DNA of 64,000 nucleotides from Leuctra nigra (GCA_934045905.1 OW203769.1:26319705-26383704); one strand, 5' to 3'; numbered from the stretch's first letter, positions 31,600 through 43,140 are shown. The notes: generated by a model from the letters alone, not told the origin. Program-made: numbers and translations.

Positions 31600-31788
31600 T
31601 TCAAATTAGGAGAGGAGAGATTGAAATGGTTTGGTCGATTGAAAGGGATGTGACAAGAGAGGATACCGAGAAGGAAGGCAGATAGAGCAGCAATGGGAGG
31701 GAAAAGAAAGTCAGGGAGACCGCGAACGAAGTGGATGAGTGGAGTGAAGGTGGCTGTGGAAAAAGTGGAGAGACTTGGTAAATGGTAA
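31600..31788 (+). pseudogene. fragment of a LINE ORF2 C-terminus
   Basis: The plus-strand frame from 31600 reads FKLGEERLKWFGRLKGM, then a TGA, then continues to GKRKSGRPRTKWMSGV and stops with TAA at 31786. This is clearly homologous to the end of the intact ORF2 in this window (FKIGRERLRWFGKLKRM and GKRKVGRPRDRWIEQV) but much diverged. It has lost endonuclease and polymerase and is a dead relic carried inside the hAT-type element. Confidence 0.8.
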
Positions 31789-33122
31789 GGGACGAAAAAT
31801 GGTGAGAGGGCAGTTCATAAAAATTAGTGTAGGGATAATTTTTTGAAGGCTTCAGTTTTTTAATTATCCCCACCAGGCGCGTAGGAAGGGGGGGGATGGG
31901 GGGAGAATCCCCCCTCTGATTCAATACCCCTCCCTATGTACTTATATTATATTTATGTGTCAAAAAAAAAATGTGCTTAAAAAGTGTTAAAATCGCATAG
32001 AAATGCACCAAATTGATGTCTGAAATTCAAAAAATTTCCGGGGCTGTGCGCCCCGGACCTGCATTTTACTGGGGGGCCCTCCCCCCAGACCCCCCATTGT
32101 CTTCGTAGACACTAGTATCTCCGGCTCAAGTTATTTTACATATTATTCCCCCCCTTGCAAATTTAGTTCCTACACGCCTGATCCCCACGCCACAATATCT
32201 AGTGGAACAGTCGCTCCACGCCAGCCAAGTCGTACGGCGCGCACACTCTCATATAAAAAGGCTGGAGCAACCCACTTTTACTGTAAGCATCAAAGTGGCA
32301 TTTTCGGCCTACTAGATCTCAAAATTGGAAAATCTCACATTGTTGCGAAATATCTTAATTTCGAGCTATGGCCCACCCTACAACATATACCAAATTTGGG
32401 AGCAATAGGTTACGCCCTTTGCGAACTAGAGGGCCGTGAAAACCGTGAAATTGTACGGCTTTCTTCAGATGATTGTAATAATAATAATGATTCATCTTCC
32501 AATAAATTCCGCGGTCTCCGCCACAGCCTAAACGGCTGGGTTGATTGACCCGAAATTTTCACCACATATACAGCTCGTCTGCCTTATGATACCTTGCCCT
32601 TATGAATTTTTTGTGGCGCCATTTTGAAACCGGAAGTGACGTCATATCTCAAAAACTGCTTAACCGATCGGAACGAAATTTGCGCCAATCGATTCAGACG
32701 GTCCACTTTAAGAAATAACAATAGTGAAATTAAAGTTTTCTAATTACTGAAACCGGAAATGACGTCATAGTTTAGCGAAATCTGCCTAAATTCACTTCCC
32801 TTTATATAAAAACCAACTACATATTCAGAAGGCTTATAATGAAATATTAGTATTTATATACATATTAATACAATGTGTAAGAGCTTTCAGCCGCCATTTT
32901 GAAAACAGGAAGTGATGCCATATCTCGAAAACGGCTGGACCTATTGGAACGATGCTTTCGCAATTCTTCATGGCATATCACTTTAAGTTTATATTTAGCT
33001 CCAAACAATATTTTTTTAGTAACTTATTCGGAAATGGCGTATTTTTTTAAAGGAATTAGCCATTGTTGCCCTAATAAGTTTTACAAGTTGTGTAAATAAA
33101 CTAAAAAAATAAGTGATATCCC

Positions 33123-33508
33123 CATAAAAAACACTCCGTGTAAAAAAACAGCCAAGTCTCTTCAACTAAAAAAAAAAAATTATGAAATCTAAATATTCTG
33201 CACTGAAACGTAGTGATATCAAAAAATGAGCCAAGTCAAAACTTTATTTGAAAATTAAAATATACTTGGCGCATCGTTTTTTTAGCGCATTGTAGGTATA
33301 GGTACTATAAGTATATGTATTTATATCTAGCCTATACTTCTAAGCTATTTATATACACGATGCGCCAAGTATTTTTTAATTTTCAAATAAAGTTTTGACT
33401 TGGCTCATTTTTTGATATCACTACGTTTCAGTGCAGAATTTTTAGATTTCATAATTTTTTTTTAGTTGAAGAGACTTGGCTGTTTTTTTACACGGAGTGT
33501 TTTTTATG
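33123..33508. mobile_element. foldback MITE nested in the hAT-type element
   Basis: A 386-bp inverted repeat. The ends are CATAAAAAACACTCCGTGT and its exact complement, with arms of about 155 bp that include GCCAAGTCTCTTCAACT. The loop contains AT-rich sequence with a second GATGCGCCAAGTAT pairing. There is no coding capacity. Confidence 0.8.
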
Positions 33509-33600
33509 TAATAATATACATGTGAAAATACGTTTGCCCCCCTAAAAAGTTCATTGCCCTACCTAGGCCCCCCTGTATAAAAATCCTAGCGTCGTCCCTG

Positions 33601-33608
33601 TTCTGAGC
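33601..33608. repeat. target-site duplication, right
   Basis: TTCTGAGC, the matching copy for the hAT-type element ending at 33600. Confidence 0.9.
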
Positions 33609-36600
33609 TCGCATCGCAAAAGACAGCTTGATGCACGGGAGACGTAGTCGCGTAGGCTGGCACTAGCAGACACTAGCAGACACTTGGCACACTGCACTGC
33701 ACTGCTGTACACAGACTCACAGGTGCAGTGGTGCAATTCATTAACAGATTCCCGATCACCCACGCAGGCCAGGCAACGTGTATTTCATGTAATAGCAGTC
33801 ACTCAAGTAAACCAGATCGTTGTGCTGGAATGAGAACAAAACTACATTAGGGCTCCATTTCTTGAAATGTAAATACGTTTACGGACTTTTTTACTTGCTG
33901 TCAAAACATAGACATATCCAAAATGAAGCATTTTTATGTAGATTATATTCCCTTTCTCAGGAAGGTGACATATAACTACTCGTATGAAATAATGCACACA
34001 ATTTAAGTAGCCTGTAGGTATATATATAATTCATTTGATTTGACGTAGGTAGGTATACAGCATTTTAATAAAGATGCATGAACTTTGGTGTAATATCGCT
34101 AAAGAATCGTGCGAGTGTAGTTATTAAATTAATTAAATTTTCTGAATTGTTCTATTCACACAAATTGTTCTATAACTAAGAAATATAGTAAATCACTACA
34201 ATGCACCATTGAATGGTATGGCCGGGGATATAAAATAAACATAGGTACTTGGACATACAAACATACATTGAACATACATTGAAACAAAATACTTCTTCAC
34301 GTTATTCTAAAAATTATGCGATTTTACGTCGTCATAAGAGAACATGGAGCTGAGACAACTCAATTTCTTTAGAAACTATACGCACGGGAAGTATTCCATT
34401 TTGCGAATCAATTCCTGTTCACTGTATCGAAATATTCAATTTTAGTAAGTTGTCTGTCTAAAAAGTACTGCACTCTCAAGTAGGTAATAGTTTCTCATGC
34501 ACAATATGTAGGTATAAAAAACTTTTTTTTTTTATAATTTAATAATTCAATGCCACTACAGGCTCTCTAAATGACATTATAGGCAATATTGTTTTCGTCT
34601 TGCCACTGTTGGTGTTCTTGTGATACCAACCTACCGACGACACACGGTTCACGTTTGCGATTTACTTTGTCGAGTGATGTTTACTGTTTTTATATCCAGA
34701 TGTTGGTAGCACTGAAAATAACATTAGATCGAGGTAATGCCTGAAGACATGTTGACAGGTAGTGCAACAACATGGAATTGTCCACCTGGCACAGAAGCGG
34801 CGTTTTGGCTGGCGAGCAATCACAGACATGATCTTATCTACTAGTTAGCTGCGTCGCCAAGTTGCATGCCAACATGAACTGCATGACAGAAAACTAGCGT
34901 CTTTTGTCATTTAGTCGCCCGCCTTCCTCATTCCTTTCATATGACGCGGAGCTGTCTGCTGGAATAGTTCCTAAAGTTCGTTCACGATAAGAATTTCACT
35001 GACGTTTTAGTCGATCACGTCGTTCATTGGTCAGTCACTTGAACACTGCCCTGTCAATGGCAAGACTTTCTTCTTTGTATTATTGAAATTGTATAAATTA
35101 TGTCAAATACACAATTTTAATAGTAGTAAATATTATAAATATTCAATAAAATTGATTTATTTTTATCTACAGCCGTATTATACACATTTTTTGATTATTA
35201 TATTGATATTTACATGTTAAGGTATACGTTCACTTGACTACGGTATAGTACACGCCGCCATTACGGGTTGCTATTCTAATCGTGAATGAACTTTAAATAC
35301 GTCCCGTGAACAACTTCATGTCCCTTCTTCTCGCTTTCACCGTGACCTTTGTAATGAACAATTTCAAAACAATCTCAATATCAAAAATTTTAACTTATCC
35401 GAATATATAATTTGTTTGTATGTCTGTCTGACTATGTTCTTCATACTCCCACACCTTGTGGCCCATTAAAAAAAATAAAAAAATAAAATTGTTAAAATTG
35501 TTAATTATACATTTGCAAAGGAGATAATTCATTTTGAAGATTGAAATAAATTGCATAAAAAATATTTAATAACTAGTAGTATTTTTTTTTTTCAAATGCT
35601 GTCAAGATTACATCACAACGCAATTATAAATTGCGCAATTGAGCAATTATTTTTGAGGATGTTTACTTTATTTTCTAAATATTATCAGTAATTCACATTT
35701 ATATTTAAATACTTTAAGTAGACTTATAGCTAAGTAATGATTTAAATTTAATCTAAAGTCATAAACAATCTAAAATAAGAGGTTTTGACATTATTACTAG
35801 ATTATTACTTACAACTCAATAAAATTAAAAATATACATATGAAATGATTTAAAAACTAAAATTTTGTGTTTTTAAAATGTGGCTGTCTAAACAACTATAA
35901 TTACTTTACACTGCTCACAAGAGCATTTAGTATTATTTTGTTGTTTGTAGCATTTTGTACCTCCTTCGAAAATAATTTTATATCAGTTTTTACTAGAGTA
36001 TTATACGCTTTGGAAAATAAGTAAATCAATTATACAAAAATGTTAAATTCCAATTTTTTTATTACAGTCTTTACAACTATACTTTCCACTGCTCACAAGA
36101 GCAATTACTTATTACCATCTTTACAAACACAAGAGCAATATTTCTGCCTGATCGTCTTTGAAACATTCATAAAAAGAGTCGTTAAAATTGATTGGAAACA
36201 ATAACAGAAGTTCATGTTCATTGAACATTTCAAGAGGATGACTGATTCTAATGGAAGAAAGAAGCCGAGTTTATTTATTACAAATAACAATCAAGTTTCA
36301 ATGTTGCTACTTGAACCACTGCCACTCCTCACGTCTAATAACTCAGGCGATTTGCATAATCAATTTGTGGCTTATTAGTGAGCTGATGGAGTTCCAATTA
36401 GTCCATATGAGATCTCTAGACTTACGCATGCTACGCAACAGAGGCCAGAGCTATTAGAGGAAATAGAAAATCGTTTTCATAATTTTCATAAGTGCTGGTT
36501 CTAAACATGAACTAAATGTCTACACTTGTTAAGGTAGCACAACTGATATCTCATATCTTCCAAATAAGCCTATTTTTGGCAGAGGTATCAATAATCACTA

Positions 36601-37196
36601 TTTACACGATACTGTGAAATATGAACAACTTCTCGTGTCTAGATTTTGAGATATTGTAGTTATCAATTCCTATTTTTAACATGTAGTCTTATGGGGGCAA
36701 TTAAAATCGTGACGATTTTCATGCTATTTTTGAGTTTTTAATTTTACTGAGATTCAACGTTTTTTCAAAAAACTGATTTCTAGATAGATAGTTGGACATT
36801 TTATTAGGAAAAAAATTTAAAACAATACCAACGTGTGCTATTTTAAAAGTTATCAACCAAAAACTAAATGATTTCCCTATACCTCCTGTGTTACAGTTTT
36901 GTTCATTCTCGGAAAGCAATTAATTGAAACCTCGCTATACGACAGGGGTTGCAAGTTAAATGACATTTTATGATTCATTTATACTTAAATATAGTTGAAA
37001 TGTAGGAAAACGTTTTCTGAACTTGTAATTTCAAGATTTTAATTTTTTTGTATATGTATAATGAAGGTACTACCTTAAGTAAAATTTTAGATTTATTGAT
37101 CTGTATATCAAAATTTTCAATGTATAAACGTATTTATACGTTCAACGTATTTATAAAGAACTATTATTTTTTTCACTGACAGGATAATTTGTCCAC
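33609..37196. other. non-coding DNA, no gene seen
   Basis: About 3.6 kb without a supportable gene. A tandem duplication of CACTAGCAGA lies at 33660-33680. The phrase CACTGCTCACAAGAGCA recurs at about 35910 and 36088, a small local duplication. Otherwise the DNA is AT-rich. Confidence 0.5.
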
Positions 37197-37322
37197 TGTT
37201 CTCCGCAGCGACCCGAACCTTTATAATAATGGTTCGGGTTCCGGTTCCGGTTCTAATACAAATGTTCTTAAAGGTTCGGTTCCGGTTCCTGCATAAAGGT
37301 TCCGGGTTCCGGTTCCGGTTCT
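37197..37322. repeat. GGTTCC-type simple repeat, left tract
   Basis: Imperfect repeats of GGTTCCGGTTCC interspersed with AAAGGTTC phrases. The same kind of tract occurs beyond the other end of LINE copy 2 (42660-42822). Confidence 0.8.
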
Positions 37323-37649
37323 CAAGTATTTGTACTTGTGGACATTAGTTGTCCGATACAAATAAAGGCTTAATAATAATAATAAAAATTTTATATCACT
37401 GGTGCAAGTGTCTGCCATAATATACAACAGAATTCACAGTATGGTGCGCAGACCGAGCTGACTAAATCTCAAAAGAGACAGTATAGTGGCGGCAATATTT
37501 TCCATATTCATTTTGCCTGAGATATAATTCATATTGTTAGCAATGCAGTTCTCTTCGCACATGTGAATGTCAGATTAAAAAATCGAAAACTCTAGCAGAA
37601 AATTAAGGATAAGTAATCAAGAATATAAAATATCTACAAAAAATACTAA

Positions 37650-37657
37650 TGAGAAAT
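37650..37657. repeat. target-site duplication, left
   Basis: TGAGAAAT next to the poly-T run of LINE copy 2, matching 42555-42562. The last base merges with the poly-T run. Confidence 0.7.
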
Positions 37658-37845
37658 TTTTTTTTTTTTATTATCACATATTTATTTACATTTATAAACA
37701 CTTAATTCCACACTAGGTAGAGTAAAAATTTCTTATAGGCTAAATACATTTAGTAATGCCGGCTAGCCAGGCCTGTCACATTTGTCTTCCTTCTCATCCT
37801 CCTCCCCTCCTTCCTTTTTTCTTCTTGTTCTTCTTCTCCTTCTTC

Positions 37846-40827
37846 TTATTCTTCTTCTTCTCCTCCGTCTTTTTCTTCTTCATCCTCATCCTCCTCTACT
37901 ACCTCCACTTTAGTAACTATTTGTTCCCATAATTCTTGATTTTCCCACAAATGTTTCCTTTCAACTTCTTCCCATCTTTCACCTCGTTCCTCAACATCTC
38001 TTTTCACCTGTTCAATCCATCTATCTCTTGGCCTCCCAACTTTTCTTTTACCTTCCACATACTTTCCAAATTCACTTTTGGCTCTTCTACTGTCTTTCAT
38101 TCTCTTAAGTTTACCAAACCACCTCAGTCTTTCTCGCCCAATTTTGAACCCAACACTCTCCACACCCATCTTCTTCCTTATCACCATACTTCTTACATGT
38201 TCCTTCATCGATATATTTGCCATTCCTCTCACGAACTTCATCTCTTCTGCTTGTACCATACTCTCCTCCTTCCATCCCAAATTCCACGTCACCGCCCCAT
38301 AACATAATATCGGTAAAAAATATTGCTTGTATAATACTAATTTAAATTTAAGTGGTAAATCCCTATTCCATACTAATTTTCTAACTTTTTGATAAAACCC
38401 GTCTGCTTTCTGTATTCTTCTTTTAACTTCTTTCGAACACTTTCCGTCTTTTGTAACCAAACTTCCTAGATAACTAAAATCTTCTACTTGTTTAATATCT
38501 TTTCCATCCAATTTCAAACCATTTCTTACAAGCCCATTTTTCTTCTTCTCCAAAACCAAATATTCACTCTTCTCACTACTAATCTTCATTCCATATCTTT
38601 TTATCACTTCGTTCCACACATCCACTTTCTTCTGTACCAACTCTTCAGTCTCTCCCCAAATTACAACATCATCCGCATATACCCCAGTTTGCGAATCTAG
38701 ATCTTCATTCCTTTCCACCTCCCGAATTATATCATCCATTACCATAATGAACAGCAAAGGTGACAACACACTGCCTTGCCTTACTCCTGATCTCACACTA
38801 AACCAGCCCGTTCTTCCTCCCACTGTTTCCACACAACTCTCACATCCAACATACAAACTCTGTACTCTTTCAATCAACTTCTTGTCTATTTCCCTCTTTT
38901 CTAAACTCTCCCACACCCTATCCCTTGGCAAATGATCATACGCTTTTTCAATATCCAGAAACACTAACCATATTTCCTTTCCCATCTCCCAATTTCTCTC
39001 CATAATGGTCCTTATAGCGAATATAAGGTCTATCGTAGATCTGTTTCTTCTAAATCCATATTGTTCATCTTTCAAATCCTCTTCAACTACACTTCGTATC
39101 CTCTTCTCTATAATTCGTTCGTATATCTTCGCTCCTTGGCTCATGAGTGTTATCCCTCTATAGTTGCTACATTTCTTGCGATCCCCTTTCTTAAACAATG
39201 GTACAATAACACCTCTCCTCCAATCCCTTGGTACAGTTTTTTGAATCCATGCCGATGCCACAACTCTGTAAAACCACTCCAATCCAGCTTTACCACCTGC
39301 CTTTATCATTTCCACACTTATCTCATCCACTCCCGGCGATCTTCCATTTTTCATCCCTTTTACTGCCACCTCAACTTCCCCAAACATTACCATATCATCT
39401 GGACAATTCAATTTATCGCACTCTTCACTTATTTCCTTGTCTTCAGTACCACCTTTGTCATCATTCAATAACTTTGAAAAGTAGTGCTTCCACATATCTT
39501 GTATTTCCTCCACATCATTTGTAAGGCATCCCCTTTCATTTACCATATAATTAGTTGTTCTATTATCTTGCCTCTTACATTTTACTACAGAATATAACAT
39601 CTTTTTGTTTGCCTCAAAGTCCCTCTCTAGACATTTAACAAATGCGTTCATTGTCTTCGATTTTTCTTCTGAAACCAAAAAGTGAACATATCTCTTCATC
39701 CTTTGATATTTATTTATATTCAATATTGTTCTGCACTCTTCTTTTTTAACCCATGCTTTTCTTTTCTTTCTTACTGCACACTTAATTGCATTTGTCCACC
39801 ACGGTGTTTCCTTTCTTCTTCTCAATCCCTTTGTCCTCCCGCATATATTTTCTGTAATAGTCAATATAGCATTTTTAAAACTCATCCATTCCTCTTCTAC
39901 CAAATTAAGATCCCCAACTGGCATATTTTCTTCTATTGCCATTTTAAATTCTTTTCTTATTTCATCATTCTGCAATCTCCATACCTTCAATTTTCTTCTT
40001 CTCTTCGCTTTTCTTCTTTCAACACATTTTCTTGGCATTCGTATATCCGCTATTAATAGTCGATGATCACCATCAAACGCCACATGCGGTACAACCTTTA
40101 CATCCAATACCATTTTTCTAAGTGCGTCACTGTATATTATATAATCAATTACCGATTTCGATCTCCCATCCCAACCATACCTCGTGATCATATTCTTTTC
40201 ATTCTTCTCAAACATACTATTTCCAATCACCAATCCATTTCTTGCACAAACTTCTAACAAATTTTCTCCTTCCTTATTCCTGGATCCATATCCATTTTTT
40301 CCCAAAACCTTTTCAAATCCTCTTCTTTCTCTTCCAACCTTTGCATTTAAGTCACCCATTACAAATGTACTTTCAAGAGATATATTTTCTTCTACAAGCT
40401 CAAGAAAAGTTTCTTTTTCAGCCATTTTCCTTCCAACTTGAGGTGCATAAACTTGTAAAATTTCTACTAACATTTCTTCGAAAAACAATTTAAATTTAAT
40501 TAACCTCTCATTGATGTACTCTACTTGCACAACCTTGCTTTTCATTTCTTGACACAGTATAATTGCAACTCCAAATTTACATTCTTTATCACCACACCAA
40601 TATATACAATAACCATCTCTCAATTCTTTATACCCTTCTCCTCTCCATTTTGTTTCACTCAAACCCAACACATGCATCTTTCTCTCTTTCATTTCATCAA
40701 TCACTTCTTCTATTTTCCCATTTAACGTGACAATATTTATTGTTCCCATCCTTATAACTTCTCTTCTTCTATATCTGTAACCTCCACCTTCCCTATTAGT
40801 CTTGCTTTTCTTCACATACTTCATCAT
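37846..40827 (-). CDS. LINE ORF2, copy 2: endonuclease plus reverse transcriptase
   Basis: A 993-residue protein from the first ATG, with the same domain order as copy 1: SETKW and DHRLL endonuclease motifs, then FLDIEKAYD, RQGSVLSPLLF and YADD polymerase motifs, then GRPRDRW and an acidic tail. Relative to copy 1, numbered from this ATG, the differences are E398K, Q476P, I697M and K855E. None touches a catalytic residue; I697M lies just after polymerase motif B. The frame is intact and the ATG is again 8 nt beyond the ORF1 stop, so downstream translation by reinitiation or by ribosome shunting from ORF1 is plausible. Function is as described for copy 1. Confidence 0.93.
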   Translation of the reverse strand: MMKYVKKSKTNREGGGYRYRRREVIRMGTINIVTLNGKIEEVIDEMKERKMHVLGLSETKWRGEGYKELRDGYCIYWCGDKECKFGVAIILCQEMKSKVVQVEYINERLIKFKLFFEEMLVEILQVYAPQVGRKMAEKETFLELVEENISLESTFVMGDLNAKVGRERRGFEKVLGKNGYGSRNKEGENLLEVCARNGLVIGNSMFEKNEKNMITRYGWDGRSKSVIDYIIYSDALRKMVLDVKVVPHVAFDGDHRLLIADIRMPRKCVERRKAKRRRKLKVWRLQNDEIRKEFKMAIEENMPVGDLNLVEEEWMSFKNAILTITENICGRTKGLRRRKETPWWTNAIKCAVRKKRKAWVKKEECRTILNINKYQRMKRYVHFLVSEEKSKTMNAFVKCLERDFEANKKMLYSVVKCKRQDNRTTNYMVNERGCLTNDVEEIQDMWKHYFSKLLNDDKGGTEDKEISEECDKLNCPDDMVMFGEVEVAVKGMKNGRSPGVDEISVEMIKAGGKAGLEWFYRVVASAWIQKTVPRDWRRGVIVPLFKKGDRKKCSNYRGITLMSQGAKIYERIIEKRIRSVVEEDLKDEQYGFRRNRSTIDLIFAIRTIMERNWEMGKEIWLVFLDIEKAYDHLPRDRVWESLEKREIDKKLIERVQSLYVGCESCVETVGGRTGWFSVRSGVRQGSVLSPLLFIMVMDDIIREVERNEDLDSQTGVYADDVVIWGETEELVQKKVDVWNEVIKRYGMKISSEKSEYLVLEKKKNGLVRNGLKLDGKDIKQVEDFSYLGSLVTKDGKCSKEVKRRIQKADGFYQKVRKLVWNRDLPLKFKLVLYKQYFLPILCYGAVTWNLGWKEESMVQAEEMKFVRGMANISMKEHVRSMVIRKKMGVESVGFKIGRERLRWFGKLKRMKDSRRAKSEFGKYVEGKRKVGRPRDRWIEQVKRDVEERGERWEEVERKHLWENQELWEQIVTKVEVVEEDEDEEEKDGGEEEE

Positions 40828-40835
40828 TCTCCTTC

Positions 40836-42224
40836 CTATAATATTATCCTTGAAACCCAACTTGTCCGAAAACCCCGCTTCGACTGAGTCCAAACATTCT
40901 TCTTGTTAATAACAACCTTCTCCTCAACCCTCATTTTCAATTTTCTTCCAACTTCTCGGGCCCACTTCCTTCTATCCATCAAGAATCCTGGTGTGTATTC
41001 CAATTCAATATATTCCACCTCTTTCTCTTTCGCCATCTTCTTCAACCCTTCATTCAAAGTTACTGAGTAATTACTTAGTAAACCCACAATACCTATTTTT
41101 ATCTTTGGACCAAAAAAGGTTGTAGAGACTTGCATCAAATCCTCAAAATCTTTCATTATCTCGTCTTTATCCAACCGATTCCAAACTTCCCTATTTCCCA
41201 CTTGAAAAATTACTTTCTTCAGCCCACTCTGTTTTGCATAACATCCATCTTCAATTCTTGCAGTAATTTCCCTGATTTTTATTCCAGGCTCCCTTCTCAC
41301 ATGACATCCCTCACCCAACGCGAAAACCCAGGCTTCACTGCCACTCACATCTCCCATCAATAAAATTGTATCTTCCAATGCTCTATTCTCTTCAAACGAC
41401 TTTTGATTATCATCACTCCTCTTCAAATGACTCTTCTCGGACTTCTCTTCATAATCTTGATCATCTTTTTCCTGAGTATCGTTCTCAATCATCATGTTAT
41501 TTTCTTCTTCATTTTTGTTCTCTTGTTCTGCTTTCCTTTTCTGCACTTTCTTCTGTTTATGTCGCTGTTCTTGCTGATGTTTATCTTGCTTATGCAATGA
41601 TTCACACGACGAACTTACTTCTTGAACATTGCTTTGTGGTTGGTTTTCTTTATGCACGTTCAATTGAATACTCGTTTCACTGCTTCCGCCTGTTGTCAAG
41701 ATCTCTGCCATCTCCACATAATGTTTTTTATGATTATCATTGACTGTATTCATTAACTGTTCTAACCTATTTGTAATATCTTGCCACTTGCCAACAAACT
41801 TTGCTCTCTCCCCCATTTGTTCTTGGCACTCTCGATCTCTTTCCTGAATATTATCTAATCTATCAGTCCGTCTCTCCTCTTCTAACCTAATCAATTCGTT
41901 TACATACCATATACTTCTCTTCACCATTTTCTCTTCCCATACATTTCTATCCAATACACTTTTCTTTATTCTTTTCAACTCTTCTTTGCATTCACTTTCC
42001 CAAACCATTCTTTCAGCAAACATGTCAATTGAGTCATTATCTGCTTGTTCATGTATTTGTTTAATACCAGCAACTTCTTTCTTCCACTCTTCATGTACTA
42101 TTTCCTGTTTTATCTTCATATCGGATATTTCTTCCTTCAATTCCCGTACCTCCATCATGAGTCTTTCAACCAAGCTGACCTCACCTTCATTTACACTCCT
42201 CTTCATCTTGGATCTCAAATGCAT
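40836..42224 (-). CDS. LINE ORF1, copy 2: coiled-coil/SGNH-like protein
   Basis: 462 residues from the first ATG, identical to copy 1 except for one Gln-to-His change in the low-complexity linker (EQRQKQ to EQRHKQ). The N-terminal charged coiled coil, K/E/Q-rich linker and degenerate SGNH-like C-terminus (MGDVSG, FQVGNREVW, MDRRKW) are all kept. Conservation of the SGNH-like region between copies says little about selection because the copies are so young. It probably binds element RNA, as ORF1 proteins of other LINEs do; this is inference. Confidence 0.8.
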   Translation of the reverse strand: MHLRSKMKRSVNEGEVSLVERLMMEVRELKEEISDMKIKQEIVHEEWKKEVAGIKQIHEQADNDSIDMFAERMVWESECKEELKRIKKSVLDRNVWEEKMVKRSIWYVNELIRLEEERRTDRLDNIQERDRECQEQMGERAKFVGKWQDITNRLEQLMNTVNDNHKKHYVEMAEILTTGGSSETSIQLNVHKENQPQSNVQEVSSSCESLHKQDKHQQEQRHKQKKVQKRKAEQENKNEEENNMMIENDTQEKDDQDYEEKSEKSHLKRSDDNQKSFEENRALEDTILLMGDVSGSEAWVFALGEGCHVRREPGIKIREITARIEDGCYAKQSGLKKVIFQVGNREVWNRLDKDEIMKDFEDLMQVSTTFFGPKIKIGIVGLLSNYSVTLNEGLKKMAKEKEVEYIELEYTPGFLMDRRKWAREVGRKLKMRVEEKVVINKKNVWTQSKRGFRTSWVSRIIL

Positions 42225-42554
42225 CAACAATTTTTTTTTTTCACTTTAAACACCTTGGTTTAAAAAGTTAAATGTAGTTTTTGACCCGCAGTGAAATTTT
42301 ACCCCATGTCACCGTGACAAATCTCTCTTCCTTTTTCCAATCCCGAACCACAGCAAAACCAAACTTAAATCTCGATATTTATCAATATTCTACGTATTAT
42401 TTACGAACCCTTTTGCTTTTTATGACCTTCCAGCACGTCTCCACTCAATACCTTCACTTTTCAGCCAAACACATTCCTATTTCACAGTAAAATTAATTTT
42501 TAAATCGGACGATCTTATCTCCCTTTACAATAAGTTCACGGCCTTCGTGAATTT

Positions 42555-42562
42555 TGAGAAAT
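42555..42562. repeat. target-site duplication, right
   Basis: TGAGAAAT just beyond the 5' end of LINE copy 2, matching 37650-37657. Confidence 0.7.
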
Positions 42563-42645
42563 GTTATAAAAAAAAATAATACTTTTTACAACCAAAGTTT
42601 AAAAAATTTAATTGTACCTAGCTAAACTTTTTTTTTGTTAAATGA

Positions 42646-42822
42646 AGGAACCTTTTAAAGAACCTTTAAGAACCTTTAAGAACCCAATAGATTATAAAGG
42701 TTCGGGTTCCGGTTCCAGTTCTTGGGGAATAAAGTATAAAGGTTCCGGTTCCGGTTCTGGTTCCAAAATTATAAAGGTTCATACCGGTTCTAGGTCCCGG
42801 TTCCGGTTTGGTCCCTGGTTCT
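42646..42822. repeat. GGTTCC-type simple repeat, right tract
   Basis: Repeats of AAGAACCTTT at 42657-42684, then GGTTCCGGTTCC phrases with AAAGGTTC to about 42822. It is the same repeat type as at 37197-37322, so LINE copy 2 lies between two tracts of one repeat family. Confidence 0.8.
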
Positions 42823-42961
42823 TTCCGCATGCTTCTTCATATTTTTTCTTTGTTTTTGTACTTTTGAATTTTGATGATTCATTTAAAATTGATTTAATTT
42901 TCGAGTAAAATGAAAACACATCAACAAATTGAGAACAGCAATTGAATAATACACAGATCAC

Positions 42962-43140
42962 ATTGGCTCAGGCAGTAATGGCCTGGACTGCACTCTGGAG
43001 GTCTGGACCTCGATTCTTACGGTCTGAGGTTTTTCTCAGTCTATAGAGACAAACACTGGGAAGGTCACCTTATGTCACTACCGCCTCCTTCCCACGTATT
43101 CATCGTCTTCTCCTTATCACATCAAATAATCCGTCACCAT
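42962..43140 (+). mobile_element. tRNA-derived SINE-like element
   Basis: An A-box-like TGGCTCAGGCAGTAATGG at 42964 and a B-box-like GGACCTCGATTC at 43005-43016 have the spacing of a pol III promoter. The 3' body (to about 43140) has no tRNA fold and no poly-A tail that I can define. It is probably a SINE head plus body; an RNA gene is less likely. Confidence 0.45.

Larger units (their letters stand above)
31317..33600. mobile_element. 2.28-kb non-autonomous hAT-type transposon
   Basis: It is bounded by the 8-bp duplication TTCTGAGC. The termini are CAGGGACGACGCTA and its exact reverse complement, followed inwards by G-rich and C-rich runs. CAGGG ends plus 8-bp duplications define the hAT superfamily. 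No transposase frame is present. The interior holds a decayed LINE ORF2 tail (31600-31788), two diverged copies of a module around CCGGAAGTGACGTCATATCTC (about 32628 and 32900), and a nested foldback (33123-33508). It therefore appears to be a composite carrier of other repeats. Confidence 0.9.
37657..42552 (-). mobile_element. full-length LINE retrotransposon, copy 2 (minus strand)
   Basis: This is the same element as copy 1, inverted. The poly-A tail reads as T13 at 37657-37669 and the 5' end is near 42552 with the same AATTCACGAAGGC start. An 8-bp duplication (TGAGAAAT) flanks it, so the insertion is simple and complete. Both reading frames are intact. By protein comparison it differs from copy 1 at four residues in ORF2 and one in ORF1. 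The poly-A-like run before ORF1 has 11 A here and 9 in copy 1. Confidence 0.95.

Noticed and set aside
33563..33763. 66-codon minus-strand frame crossing the hAT-type right end
   Set aside because: It spans the transposon border and the target duplication, so it cannot be an ancestral gene.
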